This document shows positions 41,968 to 51,150 of a stretch of 64,000 nt of DNA, one piece after another. The notes beneath the pieces were generated by a model. It was not told the origin of the DNA. It ran no database searches and saw nothing but the letters and a program-made list of their open reading frames with translations. The number at the start of each line of letters is the position of its first letter. Within the stretch, counting starts at the first letter, position 1. Source of the DNA: Luteococcus sp052116585 (GTDB taxonomy: Bacteria > Actinomycetota > Actinomycetes > Propionibacteriales > Propionibacteriaceae). The stretch lies in assembly GCF_052116585.1 (NCBI RefSeq), contig NZ_JBQKKT010000006.1, positions 86,860 to 150,859 on the forward strand. Direction: 5' to 3'. The position numbers were made by a program, and so were the translations under genes.

Positions 41968-42786
41968 TCACAGCCAGCCTTCGCGCATCAGCTGCATCAG
42001 CTGACGTGCCACTGCGTCGTCGTCATTGCTGCCGCAGCGTGCGGTGGCAGTGGCGGCGACGATCTCGTCGGCCTCGGCCATCGCGTACGAGAGTCCCGCC
42101 CAGGCGAGCATCTCGACGTCATTGGGGGCATCGCCGAAGGCGACCACCTCATCCTGTGCGACGCCCAGCACCCGGCAGAGTTCCGCCACCGCCGAGGCCT
42201 TGGTGACGCCACCGGCGGCCATCTCGACGAAGTCGGCGCCCGACGTGGTGGCGTGCACCCCTTCGATCCCCAGCTCCGTGATCCGGGCGGCCAGCTCGCG
42301 CGCCGGCAGCCCGGGGTGGCGGGCCAGCAGTTTCAGAGCGGGTTCGGCGATCACCTCCTCGAGTGTCATGTCGAGCGAGTGAGTGATGGCTGGCTGGTGG
42401 TCGTCGGGGCCGGTGAGGGCGCGGTAGGCGGGTTGCAGACCAAAGGTGGCACCCCGGTCTCGCACCGTCGCGAAGACCGTCCCGGGAATCTGGCGGGTGG
42501 CGGCATCGGTGAGCCGTTGCAGCGCATCGGGCTGCACCAGGTGTTCAAAGGCCACCTCGCCGGTGCCCAGGTGCTGCGCGAGGGCGCCATTGACGCAGAT
42601 GGCCCAGCCGGTCAGGCCACACGCCTGCGCGATGGGGGCCAGCCCACGGGGTTGGCGGGCTGTGACGGGCACCACGGCGACGCCCCGGTCCTGCACCGCG
42701 TCGAGGACACTGCGGGTCCAGGCATTGATCGTCTTGTCGCTCTGGAGCAGGGTGCCGTCCAGATCGGTGGCGACGAGGCGGATCAT
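41968..42786 (-). CDS. HAD superfamily hydrolase, Cof/YbjI type
   Basis: 272 residues. Motif I DLDGTLLQ at residues 8-15, motif II VTARQPRG, motif III-IV lysine in GVTKASA and GDAPNDVEML. The type IIB cap domain lies between. Phosphatase for small phosphorylated metabolites. Start ATG at 42786, four bases after the recR stop, so it is at the end of the dnaX-recR operon. Confidence 0.9.
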   Translation of the reverse strand: MIRLVATDLDGTLLQSDKTINAWTRSVLDAVQDRGVAVVPVTARQPRGLAPIAQACGLTGWAICVNGALAQHLGTGEVAFEHLVQPDALQRLTDAATRQIPGTVFATVRDRGATFGLQPAYRALTGPDDHQPAITHSLDMTLEEVIAEPALKLLARHPGLPARELAARITELGIEGVHATTSGADFVEMAAGGVTKASAVAELCRVLGVAQDEVVAFGDAPNDVEMLAWAGLSYAMAEADEIVAATATARCGSNDDDAVARQLMQLMREGWL

Positions 42787-42790
42787 CGCG

Positions 42791-43408
42791 TCAGGCCCGT
42801 GGCGCCGGAGAGCCGTCCACATAGCGGCGTCCCTCGAAGGCCCGGCCCAGAGTGACCTCGTCGGCGTACTCCAGGTCGCCGCCTACGGGCAGACCGGAGG
42901 CCAGCCGAGAGATGCGCAGCCCCATGTCCTTGAGGAGTCGACTCAGGTAGGTGGCCGTGGCCTCGCCCTCGGTGTTGGGGTCGGTGGCCAGGATGATCTC
43001 CGTGACCGTGCCGTCGGCGAGGCGGGTCAGCAGTTCGCGGATGTGGAGGTCTGCCGGCCCCTTGCCGTCGATCGGACTGATCGCGCCGCCCAGCACGTGG
43101 TACAGCCCGCGGAACTCACGGGTGCGCTCGATGGCGACGACATCCTTGCTCTCCTCGACCACGCAGATGATCGACTGGTCCCGCCGCGCATCGCGGCAGA
43201 TCCGGCAGGTCTCCTCCTGCGAGACGTTGAAGCAGATCTGGCAGAAGCGTGCCCTCGCCTTGACCTCGCCCACCACTCGGGCAAAGCGTTCGATGTCCTC
43301 GGCCGGCTGGTCGAGCATCCAGAAGGCGATGCGCTGCGCGCTCTTGGGGCCGACCCCGGGCAGCCGCCCGAGTTCGTCGATCAGGTCTTGGACCGGACCC
43401 TCGTACAT
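42791..43408 (-). CDS. recR: recombination mediator RecR
   Basis: 205 residues. Helix-hairpin-helix LPGVGPKSAQRIAFW, C4 zinc finger FCQICFNVSQEETCRICRD, Toprim domain CVVEESKDVVAIERT with the DPNTEGEATATYLSRLL segment. Acts with RecF/RecO in loading RecA at gaps. Normal length. Confidence 0.96.
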   Translation of the reverse strand: MYEGPVQDLIDELGRLPGVGPKSAQRIAFWMLDQPAEDIERFARVVGEVKARARFCQICFNVSQEETCRICRDARRDQSIICVVEESKDVVAIERTREFRGLYHVLGGAISPIDGKGPADLHIRELLTRLADGTVTEIILATDPNTEGEATATYLSRLLKDMGLRISRLASGLPVGGDLEYADEVTLGRAFEGRRYVDGSPAPRA

Positions 43409-43456
43409 GGATTCCTTTCAGGCCCCTGGCCAGGCCCGGGGGGGACGTAGTACCCC

Positions 43457-43530
43457 CCCTCGACAAGCTTTGGGGAACGGGATGAACCCTCGGCGGGCTC
43501 GGGAAGAACGATTCCCGAGCCTGTCGAGGG
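43457..43530. repeat. nested intergenic inverted repeat between ybaB and recR
   Basis: Outer arms CCCTCGACA (43457-43465) / TGTCGAGGG (43522-43530). Inner arms GGCTCGGGAA (43496-43505) / TTCCCGAGCC (43512-43521), loop GAACGA. GGGGGG-ACGTAGTA-CCCCCCC precedes at 43439-43459. Resembles the CTTCGACAAGCTC-type palindromic repeats found between actinobacterial genes. Confidence 0.65.
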
Positions 43531-43544
43531 ATGTGGCGCCGGTG

Positions 43545-43862
43545 TCAGAAACCGAGGCTGCCCATGTCGGGCATCCCGGGCATGACCGCGGCCGCCTTGG
43601 CGTTCACCTGGGAGGCGGCGTCGCGGACGGCAGCCAGGACCAGATCGGCCAGCCCCTCGGCATCCTCCGGATCGATCGCCTCGGGCTTGATGACCAGGCC
43701 GGTCAGCTCCCCGGTGCCGGCCATGGTGGCCTCGACGAGGTCGCCACCCGCGGTGCCGGTGAAGGTGGAATCGGCCAGCTCCTGCTGGGCCTGCTGCAGC
43801 TGCGCCTGCATCGCCTGCGCCTGGGCCAGCAGCCCATTCATGTCCATGCCCTCGGGGAACAT
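43545..43862 (-). CDS. ybaB: YbaB/EbfC nucleoid-associated protein
   Basis: 105 residues. MNGLLAQAQAMQAQLQQAQQELADSTFTGTAGGDLVEATMAGTGELTGLVIKPEAIDPEDAEGLADLVLAAVRDA covers the whole YbaB fold (written by parts: coiled N-terminal helix, then a beta sheet with G-rich turns). DNA-binding dimer usually co-encoded with dnaX and recR, as here. ATG at 43862. Confidence 0.93.
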   Translation of the reverse strand: MFPEGMDMNGLLAQAQAMQAQLQQAQQELADSTFTGTAGGDLVEATMAGTGELTGLVIKPEAIDPEDAEGLADLVLAAVRDAASQVNAKAAAVMPGMPDMGSLGF

Positions 43863-43926
43863 CTGGTCTTCCTCTCGTCGTGCAGTGCTGTGGTGAGGTT
43901 TCTGCGAGGCAAGCCTACGTGCTGGG

Positions 43927-45120
43927 TCAGACATCCTCGCCGGGGGCGGGAACGGCATCCTGCCGACCGCGGAAATCGGCGCCGAGCTGGATGAGCACGG
44001 CCAGGTTCCGCGCGGTGCGCTCCAGGTTGACGGGGGCCTTGTCCAGGGCTTCCTCAAGGGGGCCCACCGAGGCAAGGATTGGCAGCACCGCCGCAAAGCC
44101 GGCCTCCTGGAGGGTCTCCACGCCTTCCCCGAGCGAACCTGCCACCGCGATGACGGGAACCCCGTACTCCCCTGCCACGTCGGCGACGCCCTTCGGCGTC
44201 TTCCCGAATCGGGTCTGCCCGTCGATCCGCCCCTCGCCGGTGATCACCAGGTCTGCGTGGGTGAGCCGACCCTCCAGACCGCTGTGCTCGATCACGATGT
44301 CGATGCCGCGGCGCAGCGTGGCGTCGAAGAAGGCCACCATTCCCGCGCCGAGTCCGCCCGCAGCCCCCGCCCCGGGACGACTGGCGACGTCCTTGCCCAG
44401 ATCCTCGCTGATGATCCGGGCGTAGTGGGCCAGAGCCGCGTCCAGCTCGGCGACGCAGCGGTGGTCGGCCCCCTTCTGGGGGCCGAAGACAGCGGAGGCA
44501 CCGTCCGGACCGCACAAGGGATTGCTGACGTCGCAGGCCACCTGGAAGGTGGTCTCGGCCACGCGTGAATCCATCCCAGAGACGTCGATGTGCGCCAGCC
44601 GGGCCAAGGCCGCTCCGCCATCGGGGAGCTCACGGCCGGCGTCATCCAGAAAGCGCACGCCCAGGGCCGTCGCGAGGCCGGCGCCGCCGTCATTGGTGGC
44701 GCTGCCGCCCAGGCCGAGGACGATGTTGCGCACACCCTCGTCCAGTGCCGCCAGCACCAGCTCACCGGTGCCGCGACTGCTGGCGCGGCGCGGATCTCGT
44801 CGGCCGGCCGGGACCAGGCCCAGACCGCTGGCCTCTGCCATCTCGATGACAGCGGTGGCGCCGTCGCCCAACAGCCCGAAGGATGCGGTGATCGGTCCGC
44901 CCATCGGCCCGGAGACGGGCGCCCGGAGGACACGTCCTCCGGTGGCGTCCACCAGGGCCTGGACGGTTCCCTCGCCACCGTCGGCCATCGGGACGTGAAT
45001 GATGTGCGCCTGTGGCAGGACGCTGCGCAGACCCGCGTCGAGCGCGTCGCACACCTGTTTGGCCGTGAGGCACTCCTTGAAGGAGTCGGGGGCCAGCACG
45101 ATCGTGGTCGGACGGGTCAT
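43927..45120 (-). CDS. glxK: glycerate 2-kinase (GlxK/GarK family)
   Basis: 397 residues. IVLAPDSFKECLTAKQVCDALDAGL at the N-terminus, the glycine-rich GLGGSATNDGGAGLATALG, and DLVITGEGRIDGQTRFGKTPKGVA. Phosphorylates glycerate, probably to 2-phosphoglycerate. The ATG overlaps the dnaX stop (ATGA), so it sits in the dnaX-ybaB-recR operon, where such a gene is not expected. Confidence 0.92.
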   Translation of the reverse strand: MTRPTTIVLAPDSFKECLTAKQVCDALDAGLRSVLPQAHIIHVPMADGGEGTVQALVDATGGRVLRAPVSGPMGGPITASFGLLGDGATAVIEMAEASGLGLVPAGRRDPRRASSRGTGELVLAALDEGVRNIVLGLGGSATNDGGAGLATALGVRFLDDAGRELPDGGAALARLAHIDVSGMDSRVAETTFQVACDVSNPLCGPDGASAVFGPQKGADHRCVAELDAALAHYARIISEDLGKDVASRPGAGAAGGLGAGMVAFFDATLRRGIDIVIEHSGLEGRLTHADLVITGEGRIDGQTRFGKTPKGVADVAGEYGVPVIAVAGSLGEGVETLQEAGFAAVLPILASVGPLEEALDKAPVNLERTARNLAVLIQLGADFRGRQDAVPAPGEDV

Positions 45121-47999
45121 GCCCCGGGCTCCTCTTCTGCGATGACGACGCCACCCAGCGCCCGAGTGATCAGTTCGGCAGCCGACTCACCGCTCTCGTC
45201 CAGCGACTCGTCGTCCTCACTGACCAGCTGCGACTCATCCACTTCCACCTCCGGAGCTCTCGGTCCGGAGGCCGTGGGGCGGATGTTCTCTCGGGCCTGC
45301 TGGGTCCACCGCGAGGTGGCGGGCGGTTCAGGGTTCTCGTCGGGATCCGGCGGCATGTCCTGCGGATCCGGCGGCGGCATGTCGTCATGTCCGTCGGAAC
45401 TGCTCGGAGCGTCCACCTGCTGGCTCGCGGCGGACGCGATAGCACCATCGCCCCCTGACTGGTCACCGGGTGCGCCGGGACCAGACCCGCCGGGGCCGGA
45501 GGCGCCGCCCTGGCCCTGCGACCCGCCCGTGGACGAGCCGGGATCCGGCTGCCAGGACACGTCAGCCCGCGCCCGGCCTCCGCTGGCCGGAGCGCCGCCA
45601 GCCTGCGGACTGCCGCCCGCCTCCAGGATCGCCTCGATCCGCAGATCGGCCCCCATCACCTGCACCAGACATTCCCGAAGCACGTCCTGGCTACCGCCGG
45701 AGGTGAACCGATCCCGGGCCCCCGCATTGGTGAAGCCGAGCACCAGGACGCCGTCGTTCACGTCGACCACCTGCGCATTCTGGCTCAGCAGGATCCAGGC
45801 GAAACGACGCTGGCTCTTCACCTCGTCGAGTACCTGGGGCCAGAGCCGGCGCACGTCCGCGACGGCAATGGTAGCCCTGCCAGCCTGCGGCGCGCGCGAC
45901 GATGCCGGGTGGGGCTGCTGGGGGCCCGTTGGCTGCGGACCGGTCTGCCCCAAGCCACCCTGCGGACCCTGCGCTGCCGGCTGCCGCTGCCCCGGAGGTG
46001 CCCCTGCGGGGCGCTGGCCCTGACCGGGCGGCGGCCCTGCGGGGCGCTGCCCACCGGACGGTGGGGTCGGCTGGACCTGACCGGTGCCGCGGCCGCCCTG
46101 ATCTGGGGCGGGATCCGTGACGGGCTGCGGTGGCTGTTGTCCCCCGGGCGCCGGCTGCGGCTGCGCGCCGACCGGAGCACCTGCGCCGGGCCCACTGGCC
46201 GCCTCCGACGAAGACTCCGGCACCGGCTGGGCCGGGCGCTGCTGTGCTTGCGGGGCCTGCTGTGCTTGCGGGGCCTGTTGTGGCTGTTGGGGCCCACCGT
46301 CCCCACCCGTCGACGGGCCGCCGCGACCCGCTGCCCCGGCCGCGGATCCCGTGGCCTGACGAGCCGCCTGTGCCGCTGCCGCCCGGGCTGCCTGGGGCCC
46401 TGCCGGCCCATCGACCGTCGCCGCATCGCCGGCGCCACGCTCCGGCATCTGCCAGCGCATCCCGTCGGCAGCACCACCGGCACCGACCTCGGGCGCTCCA
46501 GCCATGCCAACCCGGCGCTCCAGGCGATCGAGCCGCGCATGGATCCCGCGGCCATCCACATCCGCGCCGGGCAGCAGCACCCGAGAACACATCAGCTCGA
46601 GGTGCAGGCGCGGCGCGGTGGTCCCGCGCATGTCCGTGAGCCCCGTCGCGATCACCTCCGCGGCCCGGGTGAGTTCCCCGCGTCCCATGCCATTCGCCTG
46701 GGTCTCCAGTCGCTCGGCCTGGTCGCCCGAGACGTCGATCAGACCACTGGCCACCGCATCCGGGACAGCCGCCACGATCACCAGGTCGCGCAGGCGACGC
46801 AGCAGGTCCTCGGCGAAGCGACGGGGATCCTGCCCCACCTCGATCACCTTGTCGATGGTGGCGAAGACACCCGCCGAGTCACCCGCGGCGAAGGCGTCCA
46901 TGATCTCGTCGAGCAAAGCATCCGGGGTGTAGCCCAGCAGGGAGGACGCCTGCTCATAGCTGACGCCCCCATCGGCGGCCCCGCCCAGCAGTTGGTCCAG
47001 CACGCTCAGCGAGTCACGCACCGATCCGGCCCCCGCACGCACCACCAGCGGCAGCACCGTGTGGTCCACCGCCACACCCTCCGCCTCGCACAGGTGCGCC
47101 AGATAGTTCTGCAGCACCTTGGGCGGCACCAGCCGGAAGGGATAGTGATGGGTACGCGAGCGGATGGTGCCGATCACCTTCTCCGGCTCCGTGGTGGCGA
47201 AGATGAACTTCACGTGCGGCGGCGGCTCCTCCACCAGCTTCAGCATCGCATTGAAGCCCTGGGCGGTCACCATGTGGGCCTCGTCGATGATGTAGATCTT
47301 GTAGCGGCTGTGCACCGGCGCGAAGAAGGCCCGCTCGCGCAGGTCACGCGCATCATCCACGCCACCGTGACTGGCCGCGTCGATCTCGATCACGTCGATG
47401 GAGCCATTGCCGCCTCGCGCCAGATCCTTGCAGCTCTGGCACTCGCCACACGGGGTGGGCGTCGGCCCCTGCTCACAGTTCAGGCAGCGCGCCAAGATGC
47501 GGGCGCTGGTGGTCTTGCCGCAGCCGCGAGGACCGCTGAACAGGTAGGCATGGTTGACCTTGTTGTTCTGCAGGGCGCGCTGCAGCGGATCGGTCACGTG
47601 CTCCTGACCGATCACCTCCGCAAAGGTCTCCGGCCGGTAGCGGCGGTAGAGCGCCAACGGCGCCGCGGGCCCGTCATCCACCCGCCGCGGAGCGTGACGA
47701 GCAGCAGGCGCGGCGAGCCCTTCACCGGCGCGCTGCGTGACTTCGGGGCTGTCCGCAGGATCCGGGCTTGCGGCGCCATCGGCCGCCCCCACCGCCTCAC
47801 CGATCGCCACGGGATCCTGGGCACCACCCATCACGATCTCGTCCTCCGGGTCATCCGCCAGCCCGTCGTCGGGCTCCTGGGTGACCACCGGGGCACGATC
47901 GGCAGAGGCGTCGTCGAGGTCCATCCCGTCGAACAGCCCGGGGCCGTCCATCTCGAAGAAGTCGTCGCCGTCGTCCAGCTCGTCGTGTTCGTCGCTCAC
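45117..47999 (-). CDS. dnaX: DNA polymerase III gamma/tau subunit with acidic N-terminal extension
   Basis: 960 residues. The clamp-loader ATPase starts at residue 116 (LALYRRYRPETFAEVIGQEHV): Walker A FSGPRGCGKTTSARILARCL, zinc cluster C-x8-C-x2-C, DEAH in YIIDEAHMVT, sensor ATTEPEKVIGTIRSR. Residues 1-115 are an acidic, unstructured-looking extension that most DnaX proteins lack. A long Gln/Pro/Gly-rich linker joins the C-terminal tau region (WPQVLDEVKSQRRFAWILL). First gene of an operon dnaX-glxK-ybaB-recR-HAD. No slippery A-run for gamma frameshifting is seen. Confidence 0.93.
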   Translation of the reverse strand: MSDEHDELDDGDDFFEMDGPGLFDGMDLDDASADRAPVVTQEPDDGLADDPEDEIVMGGAQDPVAIGEAVGAADGAASPDPADSPEVTQRAGEGLAAPAARHAPRRVDDGPAAPLALYRRYRPETFAEVIGQEHVTDPLQRALQNNKVNHAYLFSGPRGCGKTTSARILARCLNCEQGPTPTPCGECQSCKDLARGGNGSIDVIEIDAASHGGVDDARDLRERAFFAPVHSRYKIYIIDEAHMVTAQGFNAMLKLVEEPPPHVKFIFATTEPEKVIGTIRSRTHHYPFRLVPPKVLQNYLAHLCEAEGVAVDHTVLPLVVRAGAGSVRDSLSVLDQLLGGAADGGVSYEQASSLLGYTPDALLDEIMDAFAAGDSAGVFATIDKVIEVGQDPRRFAEDLLRRLRDLVIVAAVPDAVASGLIDVSGDQAERLETQANGMGRGELTRAAEVIATGLTDMRGTTAPRLHLELMCSRVLLPGADVDGRGIHARLDRLERRVGMAGAPEVGAGGAADGMRWQMPERGAGDAATVDGPAGPQAARAAAAQAARQATGSAAGAAGRGGPSTGGDGGPQQPQQAPQAQQAPQAQQRPAQPVPESSSEAASGPGAGAPVGAQPQPAPGGQQPPQPVTDPAPDQGGRGTGQVQPTPPSGGQRPAGPPPGQGQRPAGAPPGQRQPAAQGPQGGLGQTGPQPTGPQQPHPASSRAPQAGRATIAVADVRRLWPQVLDEVKSQRRFAWILLSQNAQVVDVNDGVLVLGFTNAGARDRFTSGGSQDVLRECLVQVMGADLRIEAILEAGGSPQAGGAPASGGRARADVSWQPDPGSSTGGSQGQGGASGPGGSGPGAPGDQSGGDGAIASAASQQVDAPSSSDGHDDMPPPDPQDMPPDPDENPEPPATSRWTQQARENIRPTASGPRAPEVEVDESQLVSEDDESLDESGESAAELITRALGGVVIAEEEPGA

Positions 48000-48071
48000 G
48001 CAGTGCAGCCTATTTCACGCCTCCGACAGTTTCTTCCCGCCCGCGTCTGGCTCCCGCCCCACAACGGATCC

Positions 48072-48647
48072 ATGGGAAGTCCGCAAGAGATGGCAGCCAA
48101 GCAGCTCGACAGCATGCGGGAGCGCACCGGCCATGACATGGCGGAGTGGATCCAGATCGTGGAGGACACCTCGGGTCTCGACCCCCTGGACCAACTGGCG
48201 GTTCGCCGCTGGCTGCGCGACGAGCACGGCATCTCGCAGAACACCCAGTGGGCCATCGCCTTCGAGGTGGCCGGCCGTGCCGGCTGGGTGATGCCCACGG
48301 CAGACCAGTTCGCCGACCAGATGTATACCGGCAAGAAGGAACCGCTACGGCCCCTGCACGACGCCCTGGTGAGCGCCGCGCTCGCCGCCGGGCCGCAGGC
48401 TCGCGTCGAGGGCCGAGGCTCCTACACGCCGGTGATCCATGCTCGGCAGTTCGCCGCAGTTGGCCCGGGCCCACGCCTGACGGTGCGGCTGGGCCTGCGC
48501 TTCCGCGAGGCTCCCGACGGTCTCGAGCCGGCCAAGGGATTCGCGCAGGCGACGCACTGGATGCACTTCGGTCTTGACGACGACCCCGCCGACGCCGTCG
48601 AGGCGGCTCGGGAGCTGCTCGCCCTGGCCTACGAACAGAACGGCTGA
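48072..48647 (+). CDS. DUF4287 + DUF5655 domain protein
   Basis: 191 residues. N-terminal DUF4287 (MAAKQLDSMRERTGHDMAEWIQIVEDTSGLD..., up to the NTQWAIAFEVAGRAGWV helix). C-terminal DUF5655 (YTGKKEPLRPLHDAL, then EGRGSYTPVIHARQFAAVGP). Function unknown; widespread in actinobacteria, cytoplasmic. Divergent from dnaX, 72 bp apart. Confidence 0.8.
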   Translation: MGSPQEMAAKQLDSMRERTGHDMAEWIQIVEDTSGLDPLDQLAVRRWLRDEHGISQNTQWAIAFEVAGRAGWVMPTADQFADQMYTGKKEPLRPLHDALVSAALAAGPQARVEGRGSYTPVIHARQFAAVGPGPRLTVRLGLRFREAPDGLEPAKGFAQATHWMHFGLDDDPADAVEAARELLALAYEQNG

Positions 48648-48707
48648 CCGCACCGAGCGGTGTCGATCAGGCCGCGTTTATCAGCCCGAACTGATCTGGA
48701 CGTATGT

Positions 48708-48752
48708 CCTGGTACCTGTTTGGTCCACCAGACGAGCCAAAGTCGTACCAGG
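48708..48752 (+). other. structured leader upstream of the S4 gene
   Basis: CCTGGTAC (48708-48715) pairs with GTACCAGG (48745-48752), and inside that TTTGG pairs with CCAAA across a 13-nt loop. It lies about 110 nt before the S4 start codon. Confidence 0.4.
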
Positions 48753-48859
48753 GCATCCGACCAACAGCATTGAGGCCCGAGAGCATGCGGCGCTGGCACA
48801 CTGCCACCCGCGGGGAGGCTGCCCAGCAGGACATTCAGACGCGACTACTCTGTGTGCGC

Positions 48860-49231
48860 ATGACCCGACTCGACGTGTGGCTGTGGTCGGTGCGGTTGTT
48901 CAAGACCCGCTCCGCCGCCAACAAGGCCGTCAGCGGTGGACACGTCCGCCTGAACGACAGCCCGGTCAAGCCCGCACATTCCGTGGTGCCGGGCGACGTG
49001 GTGACGGTGCGCGAACCCGGTTGGGAGCGCCGATACGAGGTGACACAGGCAATCGCCAAGCGCGTGGGAGCGCCGGTGGCCCGCACCTGCTACATCGACC
49101 AGTCGCCACCCAAGCCCGAATACCTGATGGCCGGCCCGGTGGCCCGACGTGACCGCGGCGCTGGCCGCCCCACCAAGAAGGACCGGCGGGAGATCGAACG
49201 CCTCACCGCGCGCGACCCGGATCGCCGCTGA
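48860..49231 (+). CDS. S4-domain RNA-binding protein (Hsp15/HslR-like)
   Basis: 123 residues. RLDVWLWSVRLFKTRSAANKAVSGGHVRLND is the S4 domain, followed by VVPGDVVTVREPGWERRYEV, and a basic C-terminal tail (GRPTKKDRREIERLTARD). Hsp15 rescues stalled 50S-nascent chain complexes. ATG at 48860; an in-frame ATG at 48704 would add 52 residues of non-conserved sequence over the structured leader. Confidence 0.85.
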   Translation: MTRLDVWLWSVRLFKTRSAANKAVSGGHVRLNDSPVKPAHSVVPGDVVTVREPGWERRYEVTQAIAKRVGAPVARTCYIDQSPPKPEYLMAGPVARRDRGAGRPTKKDRREIERLTARDPDRR

Positions 49232-49264
49232 GCTCACGTGCACGCTCCCTGCCCACCGCGTACG

Positions 49265-49329
49265 GAAACAGATGCATATCCGCTGTCCAGTGCATTTGCT
49301 GCACTGGACAGCGGATATGCATCTGTTTC
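49265..49329. repeat. perfect 30-bp inverted repeat
   Basis: The arm beginning GAAACAGATGCATATCCGC (49265-49294) is repeated exactly in reverse complement at 49300-49329, loop TTTGC. Longest perfect stem in the window. Lies 33 bp after the S4 stop with no T tract on the plus strand (TTTCT then GGCG). Could be a terminator, a folded RNA or a small palindromic element. Confidence 0.95.
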
Positions 49330-49716
49330 TGGCGCGAAACGCCGCAATCCCCGGTCGAACCCTGTCGAGCGGGACCACGTGGCCCCTTGCTGCGGTGTCA
49401 TCGCATGCCCGGGCTCGCACAACTCCCCGGAGACGCAAAGGGGCCCCCGCGCACCTGACAGAGCTCACTTACCCTTGCTGTCTTTCGACCCTGGGGGAGT
49501 TGGGCGAGGTGCCACCGCGCGGGGACCTTGTCGTCCAGCATACCGCCGACGCGCACCCGAGTACGAATCGAAACCACGACGCCGCGTAGTTCCACGCCTT
49601 GAACACGGCCTGACAGCCGCGGTCCAGGAGTAGCGTGCCCCCGGCACCACGCACCGGTGATGCTCCGCGACCAACCCGTCGGGCGCCGCGATCCACAGGC
49701 AGTAAGGAAGATGCGC
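49330..49716. other. 387-bp gap before cycA; no gene or riboswitch recognised
   Basis: No convincing coding sequence. It likely carries the cycA promoter and leader. Confidence 0.4.
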
Positions 49717-51150
49717 ATGAGCGAGATCCCCGCGCAGCACGAGGAGGGCCTGCAACGCAGCCTCAGCAATCGCCACATCCAGTTGATCGCCATTGGTGGC
49801 GCGATTGGCACGGGCCTGTTCATGGGCTCCGGCAAGACCGTCCACGCCGCCGGCCCGTCGCTGGTGCTGGTCTACCTGATCATCGGCACGATGCTCTTCT
49901 TCGTCATGCGGGCCATGGGTGAGCTGCTGCTGTTCAACCTGAAGTACAAGAGCTTCCAGGACTTCAGCTCCGACATGTTGGGCCCGTGGGCCGGCTTCTT
50001 CTCCGGCTGGACCTACTGGCTGTGCTGGGTGGTCACGGGCATGGCGGACCTGGTGGCCATCAGCGGCTACTGGGACTACTGGGTGCACGACAAGCCACTC
50101 TCCGTGGGCCTGGCGTGCCTGGTGATGATCGTGCTGCTGGGGCTGAACCTGCTGACGGTGAAGCTCTTCGGTGAGCTGGAGTTCTGGTTCGCGCTGATCA
50201 AGGTGGTGGCGATCGTCGTGCTGATCGTCGCCGCGCTGGTGCTGGTGGTGACCGGCTTCACGGCCCCGAACGGACAGCAGGCGGCAGTCAGCAACCTGTG
50301 GAGTCACGGCGGCTTCTTCCCCACCGGTTTCAAGGGCTTCTTCGCCGCCTTCCAGATTGCCGTCTTCGCCTTCGTCGGCATCGAGCTGGTGGGCACCACG
50401 TCGGCCGAGACGAAGGATCCGGAGACGACGCTGCCGAAGGCCATCAACTCGATCCCCGTGCGCGTCATCTTCTTCTACGTCTTCGCGCTGTTGGCGATCA
50501 TGATGGTGACGCCGTGGGACGAGGTGGACCCGGCGATGAGCCCGTTCGTGAACCTGTTCGGCCTGATCGGCCTGAGCGCGGCCGCGTCGGTGATGAACTT
50601 CGTGGTGCTGACCTCCGCGTCGAGCTCCTGCAATTCCGGCATCTACTCCACGTCGCGCATGCTCTACGGCCTGGCGCACCGCGGCATGAGCCCCAAGCGC
50701 TTCGGCAAGCTGTCCGGCAACGGCGTGCCCGTCGCCGGGCTGGTGATGAGCGTCTCGCTGATCCTCACCGCCGTGCTGCTGATGCTCAACGACTCCATCA
50801 TGGGCGCGTTCACCGTCGTCACCACCATCTCCGCGGTGCTCTTCATCTTCGTCTGGGGCCTGATCCTGCTCAGCTACATGAAGTACCTCAAGCGCTTCCC
50901 CGAGGCACACGCCAAGAGCATCTTCCCGATGCCCGGCGCGAAGTTCATGCCGCAGGTGGTGCTGGCCTTCTTCGCCTTCATCCTGGTGATCCTGACCCAG
51001 GAGAAGGACACCCTGCAGGCGCTGATGGTCACACCCGTCTGGTTCCTGATCCTGGGGCTGGGTTGGCACTTCGGCAAGCGGCACGTGGTTCCCGACGCTG
51101 ACGACGTCACCCCCGGAGAGCTCTACGACGAGATCATCAACAAGAAGTAG
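49717..51150 (+). CDS. cycA: amino-acid permease, CycA (D-serine/D-alanine/glycine) type
   Basis: 477 residues, APC superfamily, 12 membrane segments. Very CycA-like throughout: SNRHIQLIAIGGAIGTGLFMG, GPWAGFFSGWTYWLCWVVTGMADLVAIS, FAFVGIELVGTTSAETKDPE, LTSASSSCNSGIYSTSRMLYGLA. Proton-coupled uptake of small neutral amino acids, linking to wall precursors or glycine use. ATG 49717 selected because AAGGAA lies 7 nt before it; an ATG at 49711 is too close. Confidence 0.92.
   Translation: MSEIPAQHEEGLQRSLSNRHIQLIAIGGAIGTGLFMGSGKTVHAAGPSLVLVYLIIGTMLFFVMRAMGELLLFNLKYKSFQDFSSDMLGPWAGFFSGWTYWLCWVVTGMADLVAISGYWDYWVHDKPLSVGLACLVMIVLLGLNLLTVKLFGELEFWFALIKVVAIVVLIVAALVLVVTGFTAPNGQQAAVSNLWSHGGFFPTGFKGFFAAFQIAVFAFVGIELVGTTSAETKDPETTLPKAINSIPVRVIFFYVFALLAIMMVTPWDEVDPAMSPFVNLFGLIGLSAAASVMNFVVLTSASSSCNSGIYSTSRMLYGLAHRGMSPKRFGKLSGNGVPVAGLVMSVSLILTAVLLMLNDSIMGAFTVVTTISAVLFIFVWGLILLSYMKYLKRFPEAHAKSIFPMPGAKFMPQVVLAFFAFILVILTQEKDTLQALMVTPVWFLILGLGWHFGKRHVVPDADDVTPGELYDEIINKK

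Noticed and set aside
48704..48859. 52-residue N-terminal extension of the S4 protein
   Set aside because: Not S4-like, lies over a structured leader; ATG at 48860 begins the conserved domain.
48000..49716. 4.5S SRP RNA near dnaX and tRNA-Ser
   Set aside because: The conserved GGAAGGAAGCAG-type core was looked for on both strands and not seen.
49330..49716. glycine riboswitch before cycA
   Set aside because: No tandem aptamer-like conserved core visible.
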